Counted from the stretch's first letter, positions 15,696-24,308 are shown. The stretch is DNA of 44,392 nt from Rhodococcus aetherivorans (GCF_011058165.1 NZ_JAALEG010000048.1:1-44392); one strand, 5' to 3'. Notes: generated by a model from the letters alone, not told the origin. Translations and numbers: made by a program.

Positions 15696-15733
15696 CCGGA
15701 ATCCGCGCCCGCCGCGGTGGGCGCGGATTCCGG
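15696..15733. terminator. Bidirectional terminator between cobM and cobIJ
   Basis: CCGGAATCCGCGCCC at 15696-15710 and its exact complement GGGCGCGGATTCCGG at 15719-15733 form a perfect 15-bp stem with an 8-base loop, directly after the cobM stop and 16 bases from the end of cobIJ. No T-tract is present on either strand. Confidence 0.75.
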
Positions 15734-15748
15734 TGTACCGCACGGATG

Positions 15749-17278
15749 TCAGGAGTCGGAGCGCACCGACCGCGCCGTCCACACCGCGCCGGCGTCGGTG
15801 ACCGTGGTCCCGGACGATCCCACGATGAGCAGGCACTTCATGTCGATCGTGGCCGGGTCGAGCTTCTCGAGCGTGGTCACCTCGAGCGACTCGCCGGGGC
15901 GGCCGGCGTCGCGGCCGACCACGACGACGGTGTCGGCCGGCCGGTGCCGCAGCAGCACGGCCTGGGCCTGCGCGACCTGCGTGGTCCGCGACCGCGACGC
16001 CGGGTTGTACAGACCCAGCACCAGGTCCGCCTGCGCGACGGCCGCGAGCCGCCGCTCGATCACCTCCCACGGCTTGAGCCGGTCGGACAGGCTCATCACG
16101 GCGAAGTCCCCGCCGATCGGGGCGCCCGCCCGCGCGGCCACCGCCTGGATCGCCGACACCCCGGGTAGCACGCGCACCGGCAGCTCGGCGAACCGCGGAT
16201 CCTGCGCGGCCTCGAACACGGCCGACGCCATCCCGAACACCCCGGCGTCGCCGCCCGAGACGACGGCCACCCGTTCTCCGGACAGCGCCAGCTCGAGCGC
16301 GAACCGGGCCCGGTCCACCTCGACGGTGTTCCCGCTCGCGTGCCGCCGCTGGCCCGGGCGGACCGGCACGCGGTCGACGTAGGGCCCGTAGCCGACGATG
16401 TGGTCGGCGGACGCCAGCGCGGCGGCGGCCTCGGGGGTGAGCCACTTCTCGTCCGCGGGGCCGAGACCGACGACGAGGAGCTCCCGGGCAGCGACCGCCT
16501 CGGGAGCGTCGGCGACGACGGGCCGGGACCGGTCGGTGATGTCCCGGTTGCGCGGCGCCCGGTCGCCGGGGGTGAGGATCACCGAGAAGTACGGCACCGC
16601 GTCGGCGTCGACCTCGGCGACGGGGACGATGCGCTGCCCGCCCATCGACGCGCGCTCGACGTACACCGCGTCGTCGAGCCGGCCCGCCTGGGCGAGCGCG
16701 CTGCGGACCGCGGGGAAGGTACGGCCCAGCTTCATGATCGCGGCGCCGTCCGTGTCGGCGAGACGGCGCGCCAGCTCCGGCTCGGGCAGCGTGCCGGGCA
16801 GCACCGTGAGCACGTCGGTGCGCCGCACCAGCGGTTCCGCCGCGGCCGCGGCGGCCGCGGACACCGACGTCACGCCCGGAACCACCTCGGTCGCATAGCG
16901 ATCCGCGAGCCGGTCGTGCAGATACATGTAGGAGCCGTAGAACAGCGGATCGCCCTCGCACAGCACGACGACGGTGCGGCCGGCGTCGAGGTGGGCGGCC
17001 AGGCGCGCCGCGCACTCGTCGTAGAAGTCGGCGATGGCGCCGTCGTAGCCGCCGGGATGGTCGGTGGTGCCGGTGGTGACCGGGTAGATCAACGCCTCCT
17101 CGATCACCCCCTCCCGGATCAGCTCGGCCGCAATGCCCCTCGCGATGGAGCGGCCGTGGGTGCCCGAGTGGTAGGCGATCACGTCGGCCTGCTCGATCAG
17201 CCGAGCCGCCTTGCGGGTGATCAGCTCGGGATCGCCGGGGCCGAGCCCCACGCCGTAGAACCGTCCGGTGTCGTTCAC
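15749..17278 (-). CDS. cobIJ: Fused CobI-CobJ: precorrin-2 C20- and precorrin-3B C17-methyltransferase
   Basis: The 509-residue protein holds two tetrapyrrole methylases. CobI occupies residues 1 to about 245: FYGVGLGPGDPELITRKA, LCEGDPLFYGSYMYL and VVPGVTSVSAAA. CobJ runs from about residue 265 to the end: LLVVGLGPADEKWLTPEA, GDAGVFGMASAV, VLPGVSAIQAVAARAGAPIGGDFAVMSLSD, and LYNPASRSR, which is typical of CobJ. Together they methylate C20 and then C17 with ring contraction. CobIJ fusions are known in actinobacteria (M. tuberculosis Rv2066, recalled). GTG 17278 overlaps the cobH stop as GTGA. The longer open frame up to 18121 is not coding because cobH and cobG occupy it. Confidence 0.96.
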   Translation of the reverse strand: MNDTGRFYGVGLGPGDPELITRKAARLIEQADVIAYHSGTHGRSIARGIAAELIREGVIEEALIYPVTTGTTDHPGGYDGAIADFYDECAARLAAHLDAGRTVVVLCEGDPLFYGSYMYLHDRLADRYATEVVPGVTSVSAAAAAAAEPLVRRTDVLTVLPGTLPEPELARRLADTDGAAIMKLGRTFPAVRSALAQAGRLDDAVYVERASMGGQRIVPVAEVDADAVPYFSVILTPGDRAPRNRDITDRSRPVVADAPEAVAARELLVVGLGPADEKWLTPEAAAALASADHIVGYGPYVDRVPVRPGQRRHASGNTVEVDRARFALELALSGERVAVVSGGDAGVFGMASAVFEAAQDPRFAELPVRVLPGVSAIQAVAARAGAPIGGDFAVMSLSDRLKPWEVIERRLAAVAQADLVLGLYNPASRSRTTQVAQAQAVLLRHRPADTVVVVGRDAGRPGESLEVTTLEKLDPATIDMKCLLIVGSSGTTVTDAGAVWTARSVRSDS

Positions 17279-17925
17279 TCCGCCTCCTGGGCCAGGGCAT
17301 TGATCGCGGACGACGCCATCGCCGAACCCCCGCGGCGCCCCCGCACCACCAGGTAGGGGAGTTGCAGCGGATGCGCGGCGAGCGCCTCCTTGGACTCGGC
17401 GGCGCCGATGAACCCGACCGGCACCCCGACGATCGCGGCGGGCCGGGGGCCGCCGGCGTCGATCAGCTCGAGCAGGTGGAACAGCGCGGTGGGGGCGTTG
17501 CCGATCGCGACGACCGCGCCGTCGAGCCGGTCCTCCCACAGCGAGACCGCCGCGGCCGAGCGGGTGGTGCCCCACGCCGCCGCGAGGTCCGGCACGCGCG
17601 GATCGCGCAGAAGGCACAGCACCTCGTTGTCCGCGGGTAGCCGCGTGCGCGTCACCCCGGACGCGACCATGTGGGCGTCGGTGAGGATCGGCGCGCCCGC
17701 CCGCAGCGCCCCGCGCGCCGCCGACACCAGGTCCGGATGGATCGCGAGGTCGCGGGTCAGGTCGGTCTGGCCGCACGCGTGCACCATCCGCACCGCCACC
17801 TTCTCGGCGTCGGCGGGGATCGCGGACAGGTCCGTCTCGGCACGGATCGTCGCGAACGACCGGACGTAGATGTCGGCGCCGTCGGTGACGTAGTCGTAGC
17901 GCCGGGGTGGGGGAGTGGGCGTCAT
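17275..17925 (-). CDS. cobH: Precorrin-8X methylmutase CobH
   Basis: The 216-residue enzyme moves the C11 methyl group to C12, forming hydrogenobyrinic acid. It has RYDYVTDGADIYVRSFATIRAET, the catalytic-histidine segment VRMVHACGQTDL, ILTDAHMVASGV, and GAVVAIGNAPTALFHLLELI with the following GVPVGFIGAAESKEAL, all standard for CobH/CbiC. The ATG at 17925 overlaps the cobG stop as ATGA, and the stop overlaps cobIJ, so the three genes form a tightly coupled set. An upstream extension to 17988 would lie inside cobG. Confidence 0.97.
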   Translation of the reverse strand: MTPTPPPRRYDYVTDGADIYVRSFATIRAETDLSAIPADAEKVAVRMVHACGQTDLTRDLAIHPDLVSAARGALRAGAPILTDAHMVASGVTRTRLPADNEVLCLLRDPRVPDLAAAWGTTRSAAAVSLWEDRLDGAVVAIGNAPTALFHLLELIDAGGPRPAAIVGVPVGFIGAAESKEALAAHPLQLPYLVVRGRRGGSAMASSAINALAQEAE

Positions 17926-18980
17926 GGGCGGGTCCTCGCGAACAGGAGGGTATGTGGGAAATTCGGGGCGCCACAGGATCGTTCGCATCCCACGACGTGG
18001 AGGTGCCCGGCCGGGGGCGCGCCGGCGACGGCACGCCGGGCCGCGGAACGGGTGTCGCCCTCGGCGAGGCTACACCCCGGCGCGCCGGCGCACGCGGTGG
18101 TGCGGGTCCACGGCGACGCACCGTCGAGCACGAACCCGGCGTCGCGCAGCGGCTGCGGATCGGGTTCGCCGGCGAGGACGAGGCCGCGCCACGGCGTGAC
18201 GATCACCTCCGACTCGGGCAGCGCCGCCACCATCGCCGGCGAGAGGATGCCCAGCGGGACCAGCGCCGAGACCGCTCCCGGCAGGGGGCCGTACGGCATC
18301 GTGTACCGGGCGGCCGGCGGCAGCGGCGCGCCGCCCCCGAGCTCGGCCCCCGCCTCGGGCAGCTGGTGCACGTGCCAGCGGGTGCCGCGCACCGCCGCGA
18401 ACCGCCGCGCCAGGTCGATCAGCGTGTCGACGACCCGGTCGGCCGGGACCACCGGACCGCAGAGCCGGCCGATCGCGATCTCGAACAGCCCCGAGTCGGC
18501 GGCCACCGCGGCGAGGTCGCAGCGCAGGGCCGCGACGTCGCCGCGACCGTCGTCGAGGCCGAACAGGAACCGGCCCGGCAGCTGCGCGAGCACGGGTTCG
18601 GCGCACAGGGCGGCGTCGAGCGCGCCGATGAGCGGACGGAGGTCGGCGCGTCCTCCGACGATCCCGGACAGCGGCGAGGCGACGACGTTGCGGACCCGTT
18701 CGTGCGACGGTGCCGGCAGGAACCCGGCCGCCGACACCGCGTCGACGAGGCCGGCAGGCACACCGCCGCACTCGTCCACCGTGACGCCCCTGAGCTGCAG
18801 GTTTCCGCGCGAGGTGAGGTGGACGTCGCCGTCCGCGAAGGCGGTCGACGCCGCCGACAGCGCCCGCAGTCCGCCGTCCGGGAGCCTGCCGCCGGGCGCG
18901 CGCAGCCGCACCAGCGCGCCGTCGGCGGCGAGGTGGGGGCGCAGCAGACCGGGGCACCGGTCCGGGGGAAGGTCGGCCAT
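17922..18980 (-). CDS. cobG: Precorrin-3B synthase CobG
   Basis: The 352-residue O2-dependent monooxygenase marks the aerobic pathway. It is a half-length relative of sulfite/nitrite reductases: GDVHLTSRGNLQLRGV (ferredoxin-like domain), then the Fe4S4/sirohaem-type cysteines CAGAPGC and, about 31 residues later, CERSC near the C-terminus. The ATG at 18980 is chosen because it gives the normal N-terminus. GTG 18998 is a possible alternative, and the frame is open to 19577 only because it runs antisense through the riboswitch and cobN. No Shine-Dalgarno is visible. It heads the cobG-cobH-cobIJ unit, which diverges from the cobN riboswitch. Confidence 0.95.
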   Translation of the reverse strand: MADLPPDRCPGLLRPHLAADGALVRLRAPGGRLPDGGLRALSAASTAFADGDVHLTSRGNLQLRGVTVDECGGVPAGLVDAVSAAGFLPAPSHERVRNVVASPLSGIVGGRADLRPLIGALDAALCAEPVLAQLPGRFLFGLDDGRGDVAALRCDLAAVAADSGLFEIAIGRLCGPVVPADRVVDTLIDLARRFAAVRGTRWHVHQLPEAGAELGGGAPLPPAARYTMPYGPLPGAVSALVPLGILSPAMVAALPESEVIVTPWRGLVLAGEPDPQPLRDAGFVLDGASPWTRTTACAGAPGCSLAEGDTRSAARRAVAGAPPAGHLHVVGCERSCGAPNFPHTLLFARTRP

Positions 18981-19030
18981 GGGGGCACATGGTTGCACAC
19001 GACGAGGAAGCGGTGCGTTACGCTCCACCT

Positions 19031-19199
19031 GCCGTGGTGCTCGGGAAGCCGGTGTGAGACCGGCGCGGCCCTCGCCACTGTGAGCGGGTAGGTGCTCGCC
19101 CTCGTCCGGACCGGTCCGCCGGTCCGGAGACCACTGGACGGAAGTCCGGGAAGGTCGGCGCGGCAGCGATGATCCGTCAGCCAGGAGACCGGCCACGGC
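19031..19199 (+). promoter_or_regulatory. AdoCbl riboswitch upstream of the cobN leader ORF
   Basis: The aptamer contains GGGAAGCCGGTGTGAGACCGG, split over 19042-19062, CGCCACTGTGAGCGGG from 19073, and CAGCCAGGAGACCGGCC at 19179-19195, all standard cobalamin riboswitch blocks. P1 is GCCGTGG at 19031-19037 pairing exactly with CCACGGC at 19193-19199. A -10-like TACGCT at 19019-19024 would start transcription at the base of P1. The ribosome-binding site of the leader ORF (GGAG, 19221-19224) lies 21 bases downstream. Confidence 0.95.
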
Positions 19200-19231
19200 G
19201 CGGGAAGTCCACGAGGGTTTGGAGACTGAAC

Positions 19232-19288
19232 ATGGCTGATTTCGTGCTGCGCAGGGGCGATCGGGAACTGCGCGGGGCCCGGTCGTGA
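19232..19288 (+). CDS. 18-residue leader ORF translationally coupled to cobN
   Basis: ATG at 19232 opens a short frame encoding MADFVLRRGDRELRGARS and ends in TGA at 19286-19288. GGAG at 19221-19224 is properly spaced (7 bases) before the ATG. The stop overlaps the cobN GTG start as GTGA, the same 4-base coupling seen between the real cob genes. No good ribosome-binding site precedes cobN itself, so the riboswitch probably gates ribosome entry at this leader, and cobN is then read by re-initiation. The peptide resembles nothing I recognise. It may have no function beyond coupling. Confidence 0.6.
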   Translation: MADFVLRRGDRELRGARS

Positions 19289-22200
19289 CGCGGCTCGCGC
19301 TGCTGTCCACGTCGGACACCGACCTGCTGTCGGCGCTGAGCTCGGACGCCGAGTACGCGCTGGGCAACCCGTCGCGCCTCGACGTCGAGACCGAGCTTCC
19401 CCGCCTCCTCGACGGCGCCGACCTGGTGATCGTCCGCATCCTGGGCTCCGTCCGGTCCTGGCAGAACGGTATCGACGCGGTCCTGGCGCACGGCGCACCC
19501 GTCGTCGTGCTCGGCGGCGAGCAGCTGCCCGACGCCGAGCTGATGAGCCACTCGACCGTCCCCGTCGGTATCGCCACCGAGGCGCACGCCTACCTCGCGC
19601 AGGGCGGGCCCGCGAACCTCGCCCAGCTGCATGCCTTCCTGTCCGACACCGTCCTGCTCACCGGCGAGGGCTTCGAGCCGCCGGCCGCGCTGCCCGCGTG
19701 GGGCAGCCACGCGCCCGCCGCGACCGATCCCGGCCTGCCGCGGGTGGGCATCCTCTACTACCGCGCCCACGAGACCAGCGGAAACACCCGTTTCGTCCGC
19801 GATCTCGCGCAGGCGGTCGACGCCACCGGCCGCGCGGTGGCCGTGCCGATCTTCTGCTCCACGCTGCGCGGTGCCCCCGCGGGCCTGCTGGCCGAGCTCG
19901 GCACCCTCGACGCCCTGATCGTCACGGTCCTCGCCGCCGGCGGCACCCGCCCCGCCACCGTCTCCGCCGGCGGCGACGACGATGCCTGGGACGTCGAAGC
20001 GCTCGCCGCCCTGGATGTCCCGATCCTGCAGGCGCTGTGCCTGACCTGGGGACGCGACGCGTGGGCCGACTCCGACGAGGGTGTCTCCCCGCTCGATTCC
20101 GCGACGCAGATCGCCGTCCCCGAGTTCGACGGCCGCATCATCACCGTGCCGTTCTCGTTCAAGGAATTCGGCGCCGACGGCCTGCCCCGCTACGTCACCG
20201 ACCCCGAACGCTGCCGCCGCGTCGCCGGCATCGCCGTCGCGCACGCCCGCCTGCGGCGCATCCCGCCCGCACGGCGGCGCCTGGCGATCATGCTCTCGGC
20301 GTATCCGACGAAGCACTCCCGGGTCGGCAACGCCGTCGGCCTGGACACCCCGGTGTCCGCGATCCGGCTGCTGCGCGCGCTGCGGGAGCGCGGCTACGAC
20401 CTCGGTGACGGCTTCCCGGGCCTCGACACCGCGGACGACGCCGAGGCGGGCAACGCGCTGATCCATGCCCTGATCGCCGCGGGCGGGCAGGACGAGGAAT
20501 GGCTCAGCGCCGAGCAGATGGCGGGCAACCCGGTCCGGGTGAGCGCGGCGCAGTACCGCGAGTGGACGGCGGACCTGCCCGCGGAACTGACCGACGCGAT
20601 GACCGAGGCGTGGGGCGCGGCCCCCGGCGAGCTGTTCGTGGACCGGCAGTCCGCTCCCGAGGGCGAGATCGTCCTGGCCACCCTGCAGGCCGGCAACGTG
20701 GTGCTGATGATCCAGCCGCCCCGGGGGTTCGGGGAGAACCCCGTGGCGATCTACCACGATCCGGACATGGCGCCGTCGCACCACTACCTCGCCGCGTACC
20801 GGTGGGTGGAGAACGGCTTCGGCGCCGACGCCGTCGTCCACCTCGGCAAGCACGGCTCGATGGAGTGGCTGCCCGGCAAGAACGCCGGCCTGTCCGCGGC
20901 CTGCGCGACCGACGCCGCCATCGGCAACCTCCCGCTGATCTACCCGTTCCTGGTCAACGACCCGGGCGAGGGGGCCCAGGCGAAGCGCCGCGCCCACGCC
21001 ACCATCGTCGACCACCTCATCCCGCCGATGGCGCGCGCCGAGTCGTACGGCGACATCGCCCGTCTCGAGCAGTTGCTCGACGAGTACTCGAACATCGCGG
21101 CGATGGACCCGGCCAAGCTGCCGGCGATCCGCGCCCAGATCTGGACGCTGATCCAGGCCGCCAAGCTCGACCACGACCTCGGGCTCGAGGACCGCCCGCA
21201 CGACGCCGAGTTCGACGACTTCCTGCTGCACGTCGACGGCTGGCTGTGCGAGGTGAAGGACGCGCAGATCCGCGACGGCCTGCACGTGCTCGGCACGGCA
21301 CCCGTCGGCGAGGCCCGCGTGAACCTGGTGCTGTCGGTGCTGCGGGCCGCCCAGGTGTGGGGCGGGCGGGCCCACGCCGTGCCCGGTCTGCGCACCGCCC
21401 TCGGCCTGAAGCCGGACGCGCCGCTCACCGAGACCGACGCGGTCGAGGCGCTGGCCCGGGCACTGGTGCAGGGCATGGAGGACGCCGGCTGGCAGGCCGG
21501 CAGCGCCGCCACGGTCGTGCAGTCCGTGCTGGGCGGGGCGGACCCGGAGGTCGAGCGGGTGCTTGCCTTCGCCGCCGAGCAGGTCGTGCCGCGCCTGGCA
21601 CGCACCACCGACGAGCTCGACGCGGTGCTGCACGCCCTCGACGGCGGCTACGTGCCCGCCGGCCCGTCCGGATCGCCGCTGCGCGGCCTGGTCAACGTGC
21701 TGCCCACCGGCCGCAACTTCTACACCGTCGACCCGAAGGCGGTGCCGAGCCGGCTCGCCTACGACACGGGCGTGGCGCTCGCGAACAACCTGCTCGACCG
21801 GTACCGCGCCGACACCGGCGGCTATCCGCCCTCGGTCGGCCTGTCGGTGTGGGGGACCTCCGCGATGCGCACCTCCGGCGACGACATCGCCGAGGTCCTC
21901 GCCCTGATCGGCATGCGCCCGGAATGGGACGCCGAGTCCCGGCGGGTGCGCGAGCTGACTGTGATCCCGCTCGACGAGCTCGGCCGGCCGCGCATCGACG
22001 TCACCGTCCGCATCTCCGGGTTCTTCCGCGACGCCTTCCCGCACGTCGTCGCGATGCTCGACGACGCGATCCGCACCGTCGCGGCCCTCGACGAACCCGA
22101 CGAGCTGAACTACGTGCGCGCGCACGCCCGCCGCGACGAGGCCGAGCACGGCGACCCCGAGCGCGCGGTGCGCCGCATCTTCGGGTCCAGGCCCGGCTCC

Positions 22201-22893
22201 TACGGCGCCGGCATCCTGCCGCTCATCGACTCCGGAAACTGGCGCAGCGACGCCGATCTCGCCGAGGTGTACACCGCGTGGGGCGGTTTCGCGTACGGGC
22301 GGCACCTGCACGGCGTCCCGGCCGCGGACGACATGCGCGCCAACTACCGGAGGATCGCGGTGGCGGCGAAGAACACCGACACCCGCGAGCACGACATCGC
22401 CGACTCGGACGACTACTTCCAGTACCACGGCGGCATGGTCGCCACCGTCCGGGCGCTCACCGGTGCCGACCCGAAGGCCTACATCGGCGACTCGACCACC
22501 CCCGACCAGGTCCGCACCCGCTCGCTGGCGGAGGAGACCGCCCGTGTGTTCCGGGCCCGGGTCGTCAACCCGCGCTGGCTCGCGGCGATGCGCCGGCACG
22601 GCTACAAGGGCGCGTTCGAGCTCGCCGCCACCGTCGACTACCTGTTCGGCTACGACGCCACCGCCGGGGTCGTCGCCGACTGGATGTACGAAACCCTCGC
22701 CCGCACCTACGCCCTCGACTCCGAGAACCAGCGGTTCCTGCGCGAGGCCAACCCGTGGGCGCTGCGCGGCATCGTCGAACGGCTCACCGAGGCCGCCGAC
22801 CGCGGCCTGTGGGCCGAACCGGATCCGGCGACGCTCGCGGAACTGCAGCAGGCCTACCTCGATGTGGAGGGCGACCTCGAGGACCGCGCGTGA
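19285..22893 (+). CDS. cobN: Cobaltochelatase subunit CobN
   Basis: The 1202-residue large subunit of the aerobic ATP-dependent cobaltochelatase inserts Co2+ into hydrogenobyrinic acid a,c-diamide. It has the CobN/ChlH layout throughout, including SAYPTKHSRVGNAVGLDTP (about residue 335), PPRGFGENPVAIYHDPDMAPSHHYLA, the signature HLGKHGSMEWLPGKNAGLS (about residue 518), YPFLVNDPGEGAQAKRRAHA and LPTGRNFYTVDP. The length is typical of CobN. The partner ATPase is the ChlI/ChlD fusion in the other riboswitch-controlled operon. The GTG at 19285 overlaps the leader ORF stop; the TGA of cobN in turn overlaps the cobF GTG. Confidence 0.97.
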   Translation: MTRLALLSTSDTDLLSALSSDAEYALGNPSRLDVETELPRLLDGADLVIVRILGSVRSWQNGIDAVLAHGAPVVVLGGEQLPDAELMSHSTVPVGIATEAHAYLAQGGPANLAQLHAFLSDTVLLTGEGFEPPAALPAWGSHAPAATDPGLPRVGILYYRAHETSGNTRFVRDLAQAVDATGRAVAVPIFCSTLRGAPAGLLAELGTLDALIVTVLAAGGTRPATVSAGGDDDAWDVEALAALDVPILQALCLTWGRDAWADSDEGVSPLDSATQIAVPEFDGRIITVPFSFKEFGADGLPRYVTDPERCRRVAGIAVAHARLRRIPPARRRLAIMLSAYPTKHSRVGNAVGLDTPVSAIRLLRALRERGYDLGDGFPGLDTADDAEAGNALIHALIAAGGQDEEWLSAEQMAGNPVRVSAAQYREWTADLPAELTDAMTEAWGAAPGELFVDRQSAPEGEIVLATLQAGNVVLMIQPPRGFGENPVAIYHDPDMAPSHHYLAAYRWVENGFGADAVVHLGKHGSMEWLPGKNAGLSAACATDAAIGNLPLIYPFLVNDPGEGAQAKRRAHATIVDHLIPPMARAESYGDIARLEQLLDEYSNIAAMDPAKLPAIRAQIWTLIQAAKLDHDLGLEDRPHDAEFDDFLLHVDGWLCEVKDAQIRDGLHVLGTAPVGEARVNLVLSVLRAAQVWGGRAHAVPGLRTALGLKPDAPLTETDAVEALARALVQGMEDAGWQAGSAATVVQSVLGGADPEVERVLAFAAEQVVPRLARTTDELDAVLHALDGGYVPAGPSGSPLRGLVNVLPTGRNFYTVDPKAVPSRLAYDTGVALANNLLDRYRADTGGYPPSVGLSVWGTSAMRTSGDDIAEVLALIGMRPEWDAESRRVRELTVIPLDELGRPRIDVTVRISGFFRDAFPHVVAMLDDAIRTVAALDEPDELNYVRAHARRDEAEHGDPERAVRRIFGSRPGSYGAGILPLIDSGNWRSDADLAEVYTAWGGFAYGRHLHGVPAADDMRANYRRIAVAAKNTDTREHDIADSDDYFQYHGGMVATVRALTGADPKAYIGDSTTPDQVRTRSLAEETARVFRARVVNPRWLAAMRRHGYKGAFELAATVDYLFGYDATAGVVADWMYETLARTYALDSENQRFLREANPWALRGIVERLTEAADRGLWAEPDPATLAELQQAYLDVEGDLEDRA

Positions 22894-23663
22894 GGAGGCG
22901 GCTGCGGCTGATCGGGATCGGGCCGGGCGGGCCCGACGACCTCACCGTGGCCGCGGTCCGGGCGCTGAACGACGTCGACGTCTTCCTCGTCGCCGACAAG
23001 CAGCGCGGCGTCGACGACCTCGTCGCCGTGCGGGAGGAGATCTGCCGTCGCCACATCGCCGGCGACTACCGGACGATCCCGGTGCCGGACCCGCCGCGGG
23101 ACCGCGCCCCGTCCGCCTACGGCACCGAGGTGCGGGACTGGCACGCCGCCCGGGCCGCCGCGTACGAGACGGTGCTGCGCGAGCAGGTCGCCGAGCACGA
23201 AACCGCCGGATTCCTCGTGTGGGGCGATCCGAGCTTGTACGACAGCACGATTCGCGTCGTCGAGCGCATCCGTGACCGGGGCGTGCTCGACGTCGACTAC
23301 GACGTGATCCCCGGGGTGAGCAGCGTGTCGCTGCTCGCGGCGCGGCACCGGCTGGTGCTCAACCGGATCGGCGGCCCGATCGTCGTCACCACGGGCCGCC
23401 GGCTCGCGCAGGAGGTGGCGGCCGGCGGTGACAACCTCGTCGTCATGCTCGACGGTGCGCTGGAATGCGCCCGGCTCGAAGGTGATTGGCGCATCTGGTG
23501 GGGCGCCGACCTCGGCACGTCCGACGAGGAACTCGTCGCCGGCCCGCTGCGGGAGGTGCTGCCGGACATCGAGCGGGCCCGCGCCCGCGCGAAGGCCGCG
23601 CGCGGCTGGGTGATGGACACCTACCTGCTACGTCGCGCGGACGGCGACGGCGTCGTCTCCTGA
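22890..23663 (+). CDS. cobF: Precorrin-6A synthase (deacetylating) CobF
   Basis: The 257-residue SAM-dependent methylase acts at C1 with loss of the acetyl group, an aerobic-pathway enzyme. It has RLRLIGIGPGGPDDLTVAAVRALNDVDVFLVADK, FLVWGDPSLYDSTIRVVERI, VIPGVSSVSLLAARH and the CobF-specific C-terminal part with WRIWWGADLGTSDEEL and GWVMDTYLLR. The GTG start at 22890 overlaps the cobN stop (GTGA). The length matches CobF. A long inverted repeat follows about 95 bases downstream. Confidence 0.95.
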   Translation: MRRRLRLIGIGPGGPDDLTVAAVRALNDVDVFLVADKQRGVDDLVAVREEICRRHIAGDYRTIPVPDPPRDRAPSAYGTEVRDWHAARAAAYETVLREQVAEHETAGFLVWGDPSLYDSTIRVVERIRDRGVLDVDYDVIPGVSSVSLLAARHRLVLNRIGGPIVVTTGRRLAQEVAAGGDNLVVMLDGALECARLEGDWRIWWGADLGTSDEELVAGPLREVLPDIERARARAKAARGWVMDTYLLRRADGDGVVS

Positions 23664-23755
23664 CCGCACGCCGAGGAATGCGCCGACCCGGTGCGGCCGA
23701 TTCGGCGGGGAAATGTACGCCGCGTCCCCCCGGCGCGCAGGGGATCCGTGCACAC

Positions 23756-23794
23756 GGGACATCCGCGCGCCGAGGAACGGCGCGCGGATGCCCC
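23756..23794. terminator. Bidirectional terminator between cobF and the Rv2732c-like gene
   Basis: CATCCGCGCGCCG at 23760-23772 and CGGCGCGCGGATG at 23778-23790 form a perfect 13-bp stem with a 5-base loop, extended by GGG/CCC outside a single mismatch. It lies immediately at the 3' end of the convergent minus-strand gene. No T-tract is present. Confidence 0.75.
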
Positions 23795-23795
23795 G

Positions 23796-24308
23796 TCAGA
23801 GCACGGGCGTGGTCACCGGATGCGGGTGCCGGTCTGTGGGGGAGCGGCTGAGCACGACGGGCAGCCACTGCGAGGTCAGCGCCACCATGCCGAGCCAGGA
23901 CAGCACCATCCCGGCGCCGGGGGCGTGCGGGGTCTCGACCGGCATGCCGTTCTGCGACCAGTAGCCGAGCAGCCCGAACAGGGACGCCAGTCCGGAGCCG
24001 AGCATCGACGCCGACGCGAGCCGCCAGCGGTGCGTGCACAGCGCCGCGGTGGACGACACCACGCCGAACACCAGGGCGAGGCTCACGAAGATCCGCATCG
24101 GCACCGTCGTCGTGGCGTCGTGCCCGAACCACGTGCCGAGCACCGTCCACGACCATTCCGTATCCGACTGCGGCAGAAGCAGACCCAGCACCACCGCGAC
24201 GATGCAGGCGACGAGGACACGGTGCCGCCGGCCGGCGTCGAACTCGCCGGCGACCTTTCGTTCGATGCGGGCGAACTCCTTACGGTACGCGGACAGATCG
24301 TCGCTCAC
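23796..24308 (-). CDS. Rv2732c-like membrane protein
   Basis: The 170-residue protein has a charged cytoplasmic N-terminus (SAYRKEFARIERKVAGEFDAGRRH) and four hydrophobic segments: VLVACIVAVVLGLLLP, IFVSLALVFGVVSSTAAL, MLGSGLASLFGLLGYW and MVLSWLGMVALTSQWLPVVL. This arrangement resembles the actinobacterial Rv2732c family (recalled), whose function is unknown. GTG 24308 is preferred because GAGGAG sits 5 bases before it; GTG 24314 would overlap that site. It is the last gene of a minus-strand series and follows the PepSY gene by 34 bases. Confidence 0.65.
   Translation of the reverse strand: MSDDLSAYRKEFARIERKVAGEFDAGRRHRVLVACIVAVVLGLLLPQSDTEWSWTVLGTWFGHDATTTVPMRIFVSLALVFGVVSSTAALCTHRWRLASASMLGSGLASLFGLLGYWSQNGMPVETPHAPGAGMVLSWLGMVALTSQWLPVVLSRSPTDRHPHPVTTPVL

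Noticed and set aside
17279-18121. Extension of the cobIJ frame upstream to 18121
   Set aside because: cobH and the end of cobG occupy this DNA on the same strand in another frame, and the CobI start at GTG 17278 overlaps the cobH stop in the usual way.
18999-19577. Extension of cobG upstream to 19577
   Set aside because: The extension would be antisense through the cobN riboswitch and the start of cobN; the normal CobG N-terminus begins at 18980.
19177-22599. A 1140-codon open frame on the minus strand
   Set aside because: It runs antisense to cobN, which has unmistakable family motifs. The frame is open only because of the high GC content in the third codon position; its protein is Arg/Gly/Val-rich low-complexity sequence.
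23664-23755. A small gene between cobF and its terminator
   Set aside because: No frame with a start, ribosome-binding site and coding character was found; it appears to be an untranslated 3' region.
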